From Notospermus geniculatus (lineage: Eukaryota > Nemertea > Pilidiophora > Heteronemertea > Lineidae), in assembly GCA_002633025.1 (NCBI GenBank), contig NMRB01000131.1, positions 161,328-225,327 of the forward strand: DNA of 64,000 nt. Reading direction: 5' to 3'. A model generated the notes under the pieces. That model worked only from the letters and a program-made list of their open reading frames with translations. It searched no databases and was not told the origin of the DNA. The translations under genes and the position numbers were made by a program. This document shows, one piece after another, positions 38,528-51,912 of the stretch. The number at the start of each line of letters is the position of its first letter. Position 1 is the first letter of the stretch.

Positions 38528-40248
38528 AAAATGACGATTTATTTCGTAAATAAACTCTTATAGAAGAGCTTTCTCTCTCAACGCTTCTCACAGCGAAGCA
38601 GCTAAAACTGTGCAACAGAAATACAGCCTATTTGCGAAGACACTGTCAGAAAAAATATCACCCCGCGGCTTTTAGAGATGAAAGGAATTCACGCGGCTTA
38701 AATTGATGGATTAATCATTGATCCTAGCGTTGAATCACTTGTTAATATTCCTGTGGTACTCGAGATCAGAAAAATGGCGCGGATAATGGGCAGGGTATCA
38801 GTTTGATATCAATTTACTCTTTCTGCGATGAAAAGATTCTGTTATGATGCTTTTTTCTGATATTCTTTAATTGAATGAAGAAATTTGAAATCCTTAATCC
38901 CTTTGTAAGATTTTCCTCAGGCAGCAGTAACCATTTTTGTATCAGGACCAAAAAGCATAAGTTTGTATCACTAGTGCACAGTACAGGATGGTGATATCAA
39001 GGGAGGCCTTTATCAAATCAGTTTCCTTGAAGCAGTTAGAAGCACAGCATTTCTAAAAATAAATCTCCGGCACGAAAATGTTGTTATAATCAAAATTGGC
39101 GTTGTATACATTTTCGCTTCTTGTAATAAAAATAATCAAAATTGGTGTTGTACACATTTTCGCTTCTTGTGAAAATCGTAGATAAGGGCTGATTTATTTT
39201 TGGTAATATGCTGTGGAAGCTAAGTGTATAATGAATTTTCTAGCTACATCTACAACTGGCCTCAACAGTATGAATAATGGTAATGTTGACTACCTGGAAA
39301 ATTTGCGAATGTATTGTCGCAGTGTTATTTTTTTATGGGAAACTCAGACTTTCTGAGATCGACAAGACTACTGACGTCATCAGTGCGTAATGCTGTCTGA
39401 AGAAGTATCAATCTGATGTCTCCAGCAGTTGGGAAAAGGGATCCATGACCATGCAGTTACACAACTTATAAATGATCTGTCATGTTCATATGATTAGTAG
39501 CTTACAGTTAGGTTAATTCAAGCTATACTGACTTTCTATGATTGCAGCCAGTGTCACAGTCAATCTTATCACGCTTACCATTTGACATCCCAGAGGTGTC
39601 CTTCTTCGTGATGTAACTTTATCCCTTGCCAGCCGCATAAAGGATCGATTAACGCTCCCGTTCACAAATTACGATCTACACGTGTTAATGACAGACGACT
39701 TCGTCATGATTTATTTATAATTATAAACAATACATGTACAATCAAACGACATGATACTTTGTTACAAAATGCTGCATCTCACCTTGTACATCACGTAGAT
39801 GTACACAGAAAACGTTTGATAGAATGGCCAGATACAAAAAGCCATCGTAGCCCATCGACTTTCAGTGCAGGCCTACGTGCTACATGTACGTGTCAGTGTA
39901 CTATACAAATCAGGCGGTGCACAAATCAGTGCCGACCGGACACTGACTTTCGGTGTTCATTGAGCAAGGGTTACACCACTTTCTTGCTGATGTTTTCCGA
40001 ATAAATCAACGGGGAATACAGTCATGTAAGACTTCTCCTCTGATATGCTACATAGGAAAAGTAGGCTACAAAAAAGGAATGAGTCGTCAATTGATTAATG
40101 GCTTGCAAGTACCAATATGACAATGCGTGTCAATATGACAATGTATATACTAAGTACTTGTTCTACATTGACGTGAGTTGTACAGAGAGAACCAGACACA
40201 CTGTGATGGATGACAATATGATTTAGTTATTTTGGCCATTTCTATGGA
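38528..40248. other. Intergenic, no gene recognised
   Basis: A short direct repeat (ATAATCAAAATTGGNGTTGTA at 39087 and 39131, each followed by ACATTTTCGCTTCTTGT) is the only structure seen. No supported exon. Confidence 0.4.
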
Positions 40249-40425
40249 TCATTTGCTACGAGATGTCTGTAGAAATTCGGCTGGAGTAGACACTTTAGGA
40301 CTCGTTCGGTACATCCCACTGGATTTGTACGTGTTCATGTTTTTCTCGAGTTGTGGTGTTGAAAATGGGGCAGTTTCATGTTCCCCGATATGAGATACGG
40401 CAGGGTATATGCCAATTCTCGAAGT
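40249..40425 (-). CDS. Candidate terminal exon, unrecognised tail
   Basis: After an acceptor (CATCTTACAG) in phase 0 the frame reads TSRIGIYPAVSHIGEHETAP, FSTPQLEKNMNTYKSSGMYR and TSPKVSTPAEFLQTSRSK, then TGA at 40249. It is Ser/Thr/Pro-rich without hydrophobic segments, as expected of a cytoplasmic or disordered tail. No family can be named and no upstream exon was found. Confidence 0.27.
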   Translation of the reverse strand, partial: TSRIGIYPAVSHIGEHETAPFSTPQLEKNMNTYKSSGMYRTSPKVSTPAEFLQTSRSK

Positions 40426-40966
40426 CTGTAAGATGGTCAGTTCCATGTGTCCAATGAGTTAAAAGGGGAAGGAATAAAAAATCAAACATGGAATGTTCTG
40501 CTCCCGGCAACAAACAGACTTAAAAAGACTTTCACCACTGGCAAGATCTGGTCAAAAATTGGTTTTGAGAAAGATGGCCTTCGAGCAAACAACCATTTCC
40601 CTTCAAAAGCAGATGGCACGAACTGGCCTACGGCATTCCTAGCGCCATTAGGTCCCTTTCAAGCTCTCATTTTGCCACCAGCTTATTTCCTGGTGTAATT
40701 TTGCTGTGTCATTGGGCTATTTTCCTACCTCAGTTCGTCTTTTCTTTAAAACAGTGCTGACCTTCCCAAGGCCAGGATTTGGCGTTTGCCTGGCTGCCGG
40801 TAGATACATTTGTCTGATTAAATTTCTTCCTGTGAGAAGTCATGAGATGTTTAAATGACCAGGAATGGCCATGGATAACTGCCTTATTGTATTTTTATTA
40901 AGAATCAATAATATCACAACAATGTTTTATAGTTGTCTAAAAGGGCTGAGGCCACCGGCATTAATA

Positions 40967-41097
40967 GGGAGGTTTAGAAATCAAAAGATAAACGTAAACC
41001 TTACGACAACGTTACTTTTCATACTACACGAAAATAACGTTGTCGTTAACCCCGGGTCGTTAACATTTACGTTTATCGTTTGATTTCTAAACCTCCC
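40967..41097. mobile_element. TA-flanked 131-bp hairpin MITE
   Basis: Starts GGGAGGTTTAGAAATCAAAA and ends with its near reverse complement (TTTGATTTCTAAACCTCCC). TA stands on both sides (40965-40966 and 41098-41099), the target of Tc1/mariner-like transposases. The arms continue inward through GATAAACGTAAA and ACGACAACGTTA. Confidence 0.85.
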
Positions 41098-41099
41098 TA

Positions 41100-43574
41100 G
41101 TAGCCCTTAGGAAATGTTACACCAAAATCTAAGTTGGAAGGCCACAGTAAAGGTCTGGCATTACCGGGTCCAGCTTCTTCTGCTGTTGATGGTCGGCATT
41201 GCTGACCACGCCGCAGGCTATTCATATCTTCTAATTGAAGCCCTGACACTGACGCCTTCGATGTGCTAATGTTGGGGAGTTCCAGTTACAAAGTCAGTCT
41301 TTGCGACCTTTTAACAACTGCGATTTTAGTGTATTTACTGACAAGTAGTACCGGTATAAAAAAATACAACTCAAAATATCTCGAATAAAGGAATACAAGT
41401 AAAAGGGACTAATCTTACGTTAGCACTTGCGCGAGGAAGATACCAATGGAATTATTTCTTTTGTTACACTGTACTTGAAAAGTGCAATAGAAGAGACCCT
41501 CCAACAAAATCGATTGTCGGTCATTGAAAATGCCTTTTTTCTGAGTGCAGTCGAATTCACCAATCAGCATCGACCTTCAAATGAATGCATTAGGAAGCAC
41601 TCAGCGAACTGAGCAGGAAAAGAAATAAATCCGTCGGCCGTTAGCCGGATTCTGACAGCTGATTTACTATCCTTGGAGGGGATGCGTGATATAGATAACG
41701 ACCTTGTGTAGCAATTAGCAGGACCTTCTCTCATCGTTGACCCTCAGAGATCCTAAAGCGGGATTCGTCAAATTGATTTACCACCATTTGTAGAGAGATG
41801 ATCGCATTTGATGTAGGTATGCCCATCCGGAGGACCATTCCAGTTAGGTCCGGTGAATACTGATGAAGTCATGCACATCTCCGACGTCAGTAATTACGTC
41901 CTATGGAAAGTGGAAATCTGTACGTCATTGGGCCTGTTTCATAAAGTGACTTTAAGCTAATGGTACCATTAACTTTAATGCATTCTCCATTTGGTTACAG
42001 CACACAGAAAAATATTCGTCTCCACTTGAGGTATAAAACACTTGAACGCTTGTCCGTAAAAGAAGTTACTTTTGGATCTCGAGTTGAGATCTTTGAAACT
42101 CGGTTAACAGGAAACAGACTTGGAAACAGACTCACTGTTTCTCTGTGTGTCGCTCATTGTCAAGTCGCGCATTTTCCATCAATCGATTGTAATGTCACAC
42201 TGGCACACGGGCCACACTGAAAAATGTTACACCGGGTCCAGCTTCTCCTGTTGGTGATGATCGGCACTGCGACCACACAGCAAGCTGGGTTACCGTACAA
42301 CTACGATTTTGGCGTAACCAACGGTACTTCATTCATGCATCAGTCTATGAATTTATGATAAAACGGATGAACAATTGCATGTTTTTTGTGCATGACATTT
42401 TTTTCGAATGGCCGTGTGAGGACAGCATAGAAAAACGGCCATATGTACCACATTTTTCTTCTCTGCAGGAATGCCTAAAGCGCTAGTTCGTTCAGATTCC
42501 GTAACCCCCTTTTTCCATTCTTTGTCTTACACTCCGTTTCAGGTTTTAATCCAAAATGCAAAAGTAGACTCATCCATTTGCTTTATTAAGTTACATTTTT
42601 TAAACAGACTAATACACGAAGTTAACCTAATTAGTTGAAATTCCGCAGCGGGAGCCAACATTTGGGCCTGCGGCTCTTTTAGAAGGAAAATTCCAAAATT
42701 TGCGGCACAGAGAGTAATTGAGGAAGACCTGTGTCAAGGATCTTCGGTTTTCTCACCTCGAGCGCGATATTCTGAGCTCGACATCTTCGGTATTAAACGC
42801 ACTGACGATCTCAGCATTAACAGTTTATCGCAGTTGACCGCGAGAGAAACACGGTGTACAATTCTCTCTTCGGAGATTCATAATTACATACATATTGATT
42901 GATAATTGTGCAGTGTTATTGAACAAAACCAATCATCGGTCCAAGACGGACATCGCTCCAGTTTGTCGGCAACATCCACCAGCCACTGTTCGTTTCGCAG
43001 GCACACTAGCTTTCTGGCCTACCAACAAACACCAGTCTTTCTATAGAAAAAGGATAGAGGCATTTCCTGTAAAGTTCAAACGGACTTCACGTGGTTGCAG
43101 ACGTTATATCGGAACACAAAAGCGGATTTAGATTTAATTTTGTGCGGTTGATATTTGCAGCGCTAATGGAATATCAGTTTTCGTACGGTGTGAGGAGCTA
43201 AATTTTCGCTATTCGTGACTTGGACTAAATCGTAAACTGTGCGTTTCACAATTTTTTTTGTTTTCACTAAACAGATCGGAGAATAATTGGTAAGTATACA
43301 TGTACATGCAGATAATATGAAGTTCGAGTATGTTTTCATTATCAACTCTGGATGTTGGCCAGACCTCTCATCGTCGCCCTACTACCCTTAGAAGATGCGA
43401 CAAATTTTGGGGACTCTCGCGGTCATGCATGTGGTGTTGGTGCCATCCTGAACAATGTGTGAAGTAGATTTTCCCGATCCGCTAAACATGTAGTCACGCT
43501 AGTATTTCCTGATGATGAGCGCGGTTTTCAAGTAAGGTAAGGCTGAACGACCGTCCGTTGGAAGATCAGCTTAA
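41100..43574. other. Intergenic, repeat fragments only
   Basis: A fragment related to the GTTACACC-ended repeat lies at 42105-42240 (TGTTTCTCTGTGTGTCGC, AAATGTTACACCGGGTCC). CCGGGTCCAGCTTCT also occurs at 41166 and 42233, a short dispersed duplication. No gene is recognised. Confidence 0.45.
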
Positions 43575-43904
43575 TGCACCGGTCAATGACATGTCTGCCC
43601 CCCCCCCGTTCAGGGGTCACCACTAAATTAGTGTTGAAAAAGTGTCGAGTTCTGAGCGCTCAATTTTTTTCTTACCGTTCTTACCCAAAAGATATGTAAT
43701 GTCGAACTCCTCGCGATTACTTCAAAACTTCTAATAGAAATGACATAGAAAAGGTAAAAGATTAATGGAAAAGGCTGGTGAATACTTTGATTTCTTTTGA
43801 TGTCCTGGGTGATTTAGTGTCGAATTCTGATCGTAGAAAAAAATTTCTAGGTGTCGAATTAGTGCCGACCCCTGAAGGGGGCAGGCATGTCATTGACCGG
43901 TGCA
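43575..43904. mobile_element. TAA-flanked 330-bp MITE
   Basis: Inverted ends TGCACCGGTCAATGACATG are followed by CTGCCCCC, TTCAGGGGTC and ACTAA-rich sequence in both arms. TAA stands at 43572-43574 and 43905-43907, again the 3-bp TWA class of PIF/Harbinger. The left arm has a run of ten C, the right arm only a short one. Confidence 0.85.
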
Positions 43905-44794
43905 TAACACGGATAATCTCGAGCCGGTGTACATGTACCAGCGCGGAGAAAGTCGCGCTGGTAGTCCTCAATGCAAAATGGAATGGAAGTCCTCAATACA
44001 AAACCCGTGCATTTTTAACGGTTAAGCGTACTTTACTATAAATTCTTTCGTGTGAAGGAGGGAAGCAAGCGGAACGTCGCTTCTAGCATGTCTAGTCTCT
44101 CCTGCTATGTAGCTCTTGACCTGATCTGATGTTGTTAACAAAATCGCAACTTGTAATGAAATTCCGATGGGGTAGCTGACTAGACTGCTGTGCAAACATA
44201 CTTTTAATCACTGGAAAGACTATTAACTCTAAAACTCCCTCGGGCGTTACTTTATCGGAACATTGTAAACAGAACATTCTTTCGTTGTAAGAGACAGACC
44301 GATAGTTGCAAAAAATGAAGACTAATGAATACACACCTTATCGACAAGTCTGAAACGTCCACTTTGGTTAAATTTCTTTTGGGTTTACTCTTTAATGTAT
44401 AACCTTTCTGAGACGAATATTGCATTTTTGAAAAGAGCACCCCCCCCCCCAAAAAAAAATTACCCTAAAAACACGAAGTTCAGTTGGTTTCAGCAACTTT
44501 GAAACGAACTCCCATTGCTAATGCTACTTTTCTATACTTGGCCCATGACGGAGTGGAGTGGTGTCAGCCATAAGTCTGCCATAGAAAAAGCTCTTGGTCG
44601 GGTGAAGACTTGTAAACAGGCATTTTCCAATAGAGCAAGCTTGTTGTCATCGTTAATTCCACCTGACAGATTGTTTTGGAACGTGTGATGCTCTTAATAC
44701 TTGATTTGGTGGGAAGATAAAGGTAATGAGATGTTTTCTGCTGTAAGTTCTACTTTACCTTCCTCTCAATTGCCGTCGATTATGTTTCTTTCAG

Positions 44795-45005
44795 TAGCAC
44801 GAAGAAAAGATTTATCGTGGTGCCGAGTTTTTCTTGTGCAACCTTCAGCAACCTCCAGTTTTCCCACAGCGCCGTGTGCCCTCATCCGAGGAACAATATT
44901 GACACAAATCTATACTTCGGTCTTATCCTTTTGTCGCACCGTGCTCCAGACCACTTCTTAGCTTACATAGCCTACAGGAATTACCACGAATTGTGTGTAT
45001 ATGAT
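44795..45005 (+). CDS. Candidate internal exon, unrecognised
   Basis: A strong acceptor (TTATGTTTCTTTCAG) and strong donor (GAT|GTAAGA) bracket 211 bases open in one frame. It reads STKKRFIVVPSFSCATFSNL, QFSHSAVCPHPRNNIDTNLY, FGLILLSHRAPDHFLAYIAY and RNYHELCVYD, entering with one base of a split codon and leaving in phase 0. The composition is protein-like, but no family is recognised and no partner exon was identified. Confidence 0.35.
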
Positions 45006-45242
45006 GTAAGACATACTGTAGTGTCCTCTCAAACAATACTGGAATGTTTTCATTATGATATACGGTTTCTATCATTTTGCATTGTGTTACCACTGGTAGC
45101 ATATAAAGCGAATTGTTTTGTTACGTGAGGGATGTAACATGATACGAGGGATTGTCTGTTCCGTGTTGATCAGCCCTTGTGACATCGCTGATGTGTTGTT
45201 ATGGAAGTGAAATAATATTGTAACACCTATTAGTTATGATGC

Positions 45243-45403
45243 CGGTGTAACAGTGAATAATGTCCCACTGTAAAAAATGTCCGATTTTTATTGTTCCATG
45301 ACGGATTAAGGTGCATGGGTATAGAAACCAATCACCAGAGATTAGAATGTAACAACAGCATCGTTTGTTCACAGGACAGGTTTTATTCTTTTCTTTCACA
45401 CCT
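45243..45403. mobile_element. Family B MITE, forward copy
   Basis: Begins GGTGTAACAGTGAATAATGT and ends CTTTTCTTTCACACCT. It shares TGACGGATTAAGGTGCATGG and AGAGATTAGAATGTAACAAC with the nested copy at 29547. Confidence 0.85.
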
Positions 45404-48400
45404 GATTTGTTTCTATAGCCATTAAACCCAATCCCTCGTGGAACAATAGAAATTGACTTAGACTCCAGGGTGAATTAGACTTCTGTTATCACACCGTTCT
45501 TCAACAAACACAGTGACGAGACATGCAGAAAAAGTGCATCATTCATCTTCTTCGCGGAGAAAAAACGGACAGGACGCAAATTCATCAGAAATAAGAAATG
45601 TTAAGTGAAAAAGCTGCAGTCGATCCCGTGGATTCGTTGGTTCATTCCTATTAGCAGGAAAGCATTAAGTCGGTGGAAATGGACATCATCGTCAATTTGT
45701 AAGGGAAAAGAAGAAAATGCTCTCAAGAACTATCATCAGTAGAGGGATATCCGGCCAAAGACAAGGATGAACCCTTGTTCACCCAGAAAAATCCACATAA
45801 ATGTTGAATCTCGATTTATGTACAACATTCAACTTCTGTTGCTCTGAGTTCTTTTAATACGACCTGTCTATGGAGTGGGTTTAAAATTTTTTTACTTCAT
45901 ACCGGAGGTGTACATGTATAAAGGATAGCTATCATCAACCAGCCCCCGGCAATAGTTGCAAATAAGTCGTAAACAACAACCTTAACACGATGGCAATCAG
46001 TTTTGGGCGCCTTTGTTCAAAAATTCATAAGTTGTTGAGCCTCTTACCATCAGAGCCAATCCACCGAACAACAAACTGCCGACGAGAGCCAATATTACTC
46101 CAACACGACTGGATGTTTGCCCGTTAGGCACCCGCTTGGGGATATTCAACTCCTCAGTCAGAGCGTCGGTACTTCGTCACCTATAAATCGCATGAAAATC
46201 TGGTTACGGAGGAAAACCTAGTTTTGTTTTATCCACCTCTCTGATAACTCGGCGTTGAGGTTGCAAATTGGCGCGATGGTGATAAACGCATGCTTCTATT
46301 TGATTTCTTCGGCTCGCAGGTGTTCTGTTGGCTTTTTCTTGGCGCTGGAATCTAAGTAGAGCGACGCGTATAATCAGTTCACGACTTCGGCGGGTTCACG
46401 TAAACAGATCGTGGCTGGCGTGGGATATTCCGTTCCTTTCTGTACGGTGTTTAATGGTAGAATCTCGTGTACGTCATGTACCTCACACCAGGAGTATTTC
46501 GTCAATACGTAATGTAAAAGTTACCTGAAATTCCAAAATATAAAGTTACTTAAAGTTACAAAAAATCATGACTTAACGTCATGAGGCTAGTGCTAATGAC
46601 CACCAAGAAATTGCAGATGATATTGATATTCTGACGTGGGATACTTCGTTTCAATTGAATACCTTTCCATTCTATAGGTTACAACGTTGAATGGTAGAAC
46701 CTGACAGAGCTATGAGCAGGTGCATGTTATCAATACGTACCGTAATTGGAAGTTCCCTCTTTATGCACACCAGAAATCATGACAATATTCACCTGCTAAA
46801 TTCTGCAGTGGGCAATGTACCTTTAATACTGACCACCAATAGCAAATGCAGATTTCAAGAATACTACCGGATTCTTCATGAGACTTATGGGATTTCGTTT
46901 TCGTATCACTCCGGTGTTCTATTGACGTATTTTCTTAGCTCCACACTATATTAGTCGCCAATTGTAATCGGCTTTTCATTTGGATGATGTGCCGTGCTAA
47001 TGGAATGATAAAGATGCACGGGCTCGAGACCTGGTGAGGCCCTGGGCGAATTGTTTTCAGCTCCAATGTCATTTTCTACACCTTCTGGCGAGTATTTCAA
47101 TCCAGAAGTGCCACATGAGTAATGCGTGTGCTATTTACATAAGCCAGTGTCGTCGAAGATAGGCGCACGTAATACGGGGAGGTTCAGCTGCTAGTGATCG
47201 ACCGACAAACGTCATGATTGACTTTATTGACACACAAACTGAAATGATCATTGGATGTCGGTCGATAGATTGTGACGTCATCATCGTTAACGTTTTAGAT
47301 TATCGATCGAGAACTCACTTTTAATATAGCCCCTGTAAAGTACATTTATGTCATAGAAATGGTTGTGTATCTGTTTGAAGTATGCCAAACCAAGATGTTT
47401 TCCGACAAAATCTGTAGACAGGTGTAAGGCCTGCTTTCCATTGGCGCGTTTCGGCGCGCGGAAACGCTCCAGTGGAAAGCAGCCTAAAGTTTTTCAGTGT
47501 TTCCATCGTTCAGTGTTCCCCTTATTGTTTGGGGAACACAGGCAAACAGATTGGCCGGTCTATCAGTGTCTCCGCTATTGTTCAGTCGACGCTTTTTTCA
47601 GTCAGTCTTTTGTAAGGGAACACTGGCAGATGGGGAACACTGGTAGATGTTACACCTGCTTATTACAGCCATACCACTTGTCAGTGAACAAGCAGTGGGA
47701 GTTGAAAAGACTGGCCGAGCTGGTACTTCAGAGAAGTGTGAGCATCAAAACATGAGCGATTTTTTGTTTCACTTCGAATGCTTTTACTGAACTTGAAACA
47801 ATCTCCTACACAAGGAAGTGGAGACTTGGCACTTGCATAAGTGCTGTCATGATTGACAGAGTAGGCCTATAGTTCTGCCTGCAACCAGCTGTTGGAAACA
47901 TTCGAAAGGGATAGCTCTACATGTACACTAGGCCTACGTATTCCCCAGGGCTAGCTTTCTCCCATTTAACTCATCTCAAACGACAACTCTGATGACGATA
48001 CCTCTTCAGTTCAACGACCAGATTTGCCATTCTGCTACTGGAGAAATTTTCTTAACGCTGCTTTCAATTGTAAATTGCCCTGCAGTCGTTAGTTCCGTGT
48101 TCCTAGGCATTGCTTTCTTTTCCTTTCTAACATTCACCTGGGTATTAAATAAACAGCAACGTGTTTGAAGTTTCAGTCGTCTACTGTCTGTCAATGGTGA
48201 GAGTCAGTACATGAATCTCCGGTTGTGTTCAGCGGGAACATGATCTATTGAAGTAACAGATGAAACCAGTACATCCAAGTACACTCACTGTAGGGGAGAG
48301 CGGCTGTTCCTGTAATCTAACATGGTCCCGCTGATGAGTGGCGATTACTGACGTTTATCATTGGCGGGTATCTTGTGCCCATTGTGTGGGGATAACACAG

Positions 48401-48739
48401 GTGATGGTGACAAAGTCATATCTCTGTTAATATCAAAAGGAAAGAGAAATCGTGTCATCTGGAGCTGAGATAATTGACATTAAGTGTCGCCCGATATGTC
48501 CAAGAGCGATCTCATTGGATGAAATTGCTTCTATTATTAATCAACTACGGAGGGATTACAGAATCTTGTCTCAAACAGCGATTATTTTGTCATATTCTTT
48601 ACAGGAAGATACAATTGGTCTTAGCCACATTCGAGACATTTTCGGAAGAAACTAATTCGCGTGTGTGTCTTTGATTTTCAGCAACCGATTTTCGCATGAC
48701 AGATAACTTGGATTAACTTTGTGTTTGGATCAAGGGCTC
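45404..48739. other. Intergenic, small repeat fragments
   Basis: A ~60-bp foldback at 47427-47487 (AGGCCTGCTTTCCA inward, TGGAAAGCAGCCT at the right) surrounds a GGCGCG-rich centre. A GGGAACACTGGYAGATG-type repeat follows to 47660 and ends GATGTTACACC. Several short frames (for example 46691-46954) lack supporting splice or domain evidence. Confidence 0.45.
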
Positions 48740-49165
48740 GTAAGGTATGTTGCGTTTAGCACTACTTCCGTGGAAAAGAAACCTCGTAATATGAAGTAAG
48801 CACTACTTAATCCTAGAAAGGAAACCTCGTATTATAAGGTACACGTACATGTATGTTGCATTTAGCACTGCTCATATCACTAGAAAAGAAACCTCGTAAT
48901 ATAAAGTATAATGAATTTAGCACTACTTTTCCCTAGAAAAGGAAACCTCGTAATATAAAGTATAATGAATTTAGCACTACTTATCCCTAGAAAAGAAACC
49001 TCGTAATATAAAGTATAATGAATTTAGCACTACTTATCCCTAGAAAAGAAACTTCGTAATATAAGGTATGATGAATTTAGCACTACTTATCCCTAGAAAA
49101 GAAACCTCGTAATAGCCTATAAGGTATGATGAATTTAGCACTACTTATCCCTTGAAAAGAAACAC
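48740..49165. repeat. Minisatellite, ~53-bp unit, about seven copies
   Basis: Units share TTTAGCACTACTTATCCCTA followed by GAAAAGAAACCTCGTAATAT and AAAGTATAATGAA. Central copies are almost identical and the outer ones diverged. An insertion with CGTACATGTATGTTG interrupts one early unit. No coding potential. Confidence 0.92.
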
Positions 49166-50069
49166 CGTAGTTTTCATGTAGTTAATTTGTATGGTGTTTA
49201 ATTTTCAAAATTTTTGTAACTATACCATTTACAGAAGACAGCGGTAAGCATTTGTATGAAAGGATTGGAATACCCATCAGTTACCCTTTAGTGTCTAAGT
49301 AAGGCAAGCATTGCGTTTCAATGTGTCTGTGGGCAAAATGTAACCTCGAACTGCTGCAGTTCGTTTGGGACATACATGTATTCCCAGTATAATAAGTTAA
49401 AAAGAGAGCTGTAAGGATGTTTGCGAGCCTGACAAAAACGTCGTTTCTAATAAATCTATCTTACCAGCCGCCGTTTGGTCTTTACTGAGAAAAATTATCG
49501 CCGACATGATATATTTGTTGTAGGCATTCTACAGACAAAAGAAATACGCTTCTTCAAGAAAAATGTGCCCTTTGATTCACACTGATTTATTTGTGGTACC
49601 TACCCGCCACTAGAAAAAAATATCTTCTCTGTTTCAGATTATTTTAGGAATCTCGCAGCGCTTGTCCTCATATCAAATGGCCAATCTTTGACCTATAGTC
49701 GGAACCATATATATCAGTTTGTGTAAAAATATTTCTCAAAAACTTGCAAAGTAATTATACACCATTAACTATTAGTAGTTCTTTATTGCTACTTTCCTTG
49801 AAACATGCATTTCAGAAATAGATTACGGAGAAATACACCAAAGAAGTTCACGTTGGCGATTGTAGCTCCTATAAAATACGGTTATTAAAAATTCATAACT
49901 GTCTAAAATGCGATCCAGTGTCAGACTTCGAATCTCCACCTTTTTCTGTCAGTAATGACTGTATCATTTTGTAGACACATTCTATGATGTACATGTACCA
50001 ACTAACCTGTGTGAAAAACAGTGAAAATGTTTTGTGCAGTAGGCCTATACCAGAGAGAGTGAAGTGAAC
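49166..50069. other. Intergenic, nothing supported
   Basis: AT-rich sequence with no exon or structured repeat that I can support. Confidence 0.4.
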
Positions 50070-50201
50070 AGGGCCGTATGCTTGGGTCGGACGTCAGCCA
50101 CACTGTCACACTGTCTGACTTTTCTCAATGCTTCAAGCAAAGAGAAAGTCTAGCTTCAACTATGTTTTAGGCTCAAGCCCGACCCAAGCATACGGGGCCC
50201 T
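50070..50201. mobile_element. MITE with AGGGCCGTATGCTTGGG ends
   Basis: The left end AGGGCCGTATGCTTGGGTCG is matched by CGACCCAAGCATACGGGGCCCT at the right. The first ten bases resemble the ends of the elements at 32923 and 52326, though the inner sequence differs. Confidence 0.85.
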
Positions 50202-50501
50202 AATTAGTTTAGGCCTCCATCGGTTCTTTCCGTTGATGAAGAGCTTCGCACCGATCGTTTTGCTTGTTTGGTACAAAGCCCTTCTCATAGATTGCGTACG
50301 CGTTGGTCGCTAACCAGAGAAGCAGGAGGCTAGCAACGATATAGCACCTAAGCGACGACCACACCGATTAGTTCATCTGAATGCTTTGTGGCGACACACA
50401 ATCGACTGCTTCCATAGAGCAGTGAAGGGCTGTCTCGACGGCCGTCGTAGTGTCCTCTGCATGTGGCCCTGTCCTCTCTACTCCTGCCCATCAGCAACAC
50501 A

Positions 50502-50744
50502 TGTGTAAAGTCTGGCAACATCTATCTTCGACCTAAAGGAATGCGGAAGTCATGTAATGTGACATAGCTTTGCGGTTTATAATCATGCCTGTCGATCACT
50601 TGTGGTCGTTCCCCGAATGTTCGCGTTGTCCACCGGTCATTCAATAGCCGCGTGTGATTAAAGGTCCGTGGAAAATCCAACGATCAATTTCCTAGGCTTC
50701 CGCATTCCATTAGGTCAAAGATAGATGTTGCCAGACTTTACACA
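50502..50744. mobile_element. MITE with TGTGTAAAGTCTGGCAACA ends
   Basis: About 50 bp of inverted repeat: TGTGTAAAGTCTGGCAACAT, CTATCTTCGACCTAAAGGAA and TGCGGAAG on the left, with few mismatches on the right. The 140-bp interior has no frame of note. Confidence 0.85.
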
Positions 50745-50845
50745 GGGAGTCCTCGCCAACACCGTCTTCAGGCCCATTGTATGATTTGCCTTTTGTAAAC
50801 GCCAATCCAGTTCAGCAGTACCCCGTGTTTCGGGCCCACGAAATC

Positions 50846-51143
50846 TAAAGGCGGTGACAGACTGGCGTGTAAGCAACGCGTCTGAAAGCGTTCAACCAAT
50901 CAGGCAGGCGGTAAGCGATTACCGAAGCGATTCGCCAAGCGATTTGGAATCGCATGCGAATCGCTTTTGTTTGGGAGGCATTGCAGCATGAAATAACAAA
51001 AGAACCATCGCATGCGTTGGGCGAATCGCGTGTAGTGTACATGTATACCCACCCTAACACGAACCGAAACACCTACCGAAGAATCTGATTAGCGGAACGC
51101 CTGCAGGGCGCGCCGCGTACGCGCCATTCTGTCACCGGCTTTA
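50846..51143. mobile_element. MITE with TAAAGGCGGTGACAGA ends
   Basis: TAAAGGCGGTGACAGACTGG at the left and, in reverse complement, TAAAGCCGGTGACAGAATGG at the right. The interior is rich in AAGCGATT and GAATCGC words that form further hairpins. The AGGC-type start recalls the Harbinger element at 12955. Confidence 0.8.
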
Positions 51144-51912
51144 GGGCTCGTTAGATTGTACCGCCAGCACACAGGAAGACGGTATTGGCGAGGAATAGGC
51201 CTATCTGTACCTATTGCACCTGTACAAAAGCGTCGCCGGACCCCTATATTAGGCCCCTATTGACAAACCCAGGTTACCCTGCCCAACCCTGCGTAACGAA
51301 GAAGATGACCAATGGAGTCGTCTTTCCGGCATACCTGTACATATCTTCTGTGCATTGTCCACATTGTTTTGGTGGAGCGTAAAAAATTCAGATTTGAAAA
51401 AAACAACTCCTTTCACCAGGACCGAGCTGGTGCAGTGATCGCGGTCATGCAGGGGCAAAAAAAGAAAATTAACAACTGATTCGTAAGGTAAACCTTACAA
51501 GTGACCAGAGTTATTTGGTTCTGTAATGTCAATACCCGTGTCAGTGGACACAGAGAAAATTGCGTGAAATCCGATGCATATTTCTCATTGTCAATTCCAG
51601 TTCCTGCAGGCCCTCAAGCCTCAGTACACTTCACCACCTTCGTTGCCTGTAGGCTAGAGGTATTTTTTGCAGCTGCCTCGAAACGGCAACAAGCAACGAG
51701 GATTTAGCTGAAAGCAACTATTCAACGGTATGATTTTGTGCCACGAATGTTGACGAGAGTAGGAGGGTGAACCATAGAGTAGTCGGCCAGCATGCAGGAG
51801 TGGTCGACCACCTGTTGACAGAATGTGCTCGTCAGCACACTCCACTGTATGTGTATGGATTGGTGGCCAACAACTGTGGGGCTTGGCCGACTACACCCGT
51901 ATTCACGCAACC

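Noticed and set aside
46691-46954. 87-codon plus frame near 46.7 kb
   Set aside because: Composition is not clearly non-coding, but no acceptor, donor or homologous motif supports it.
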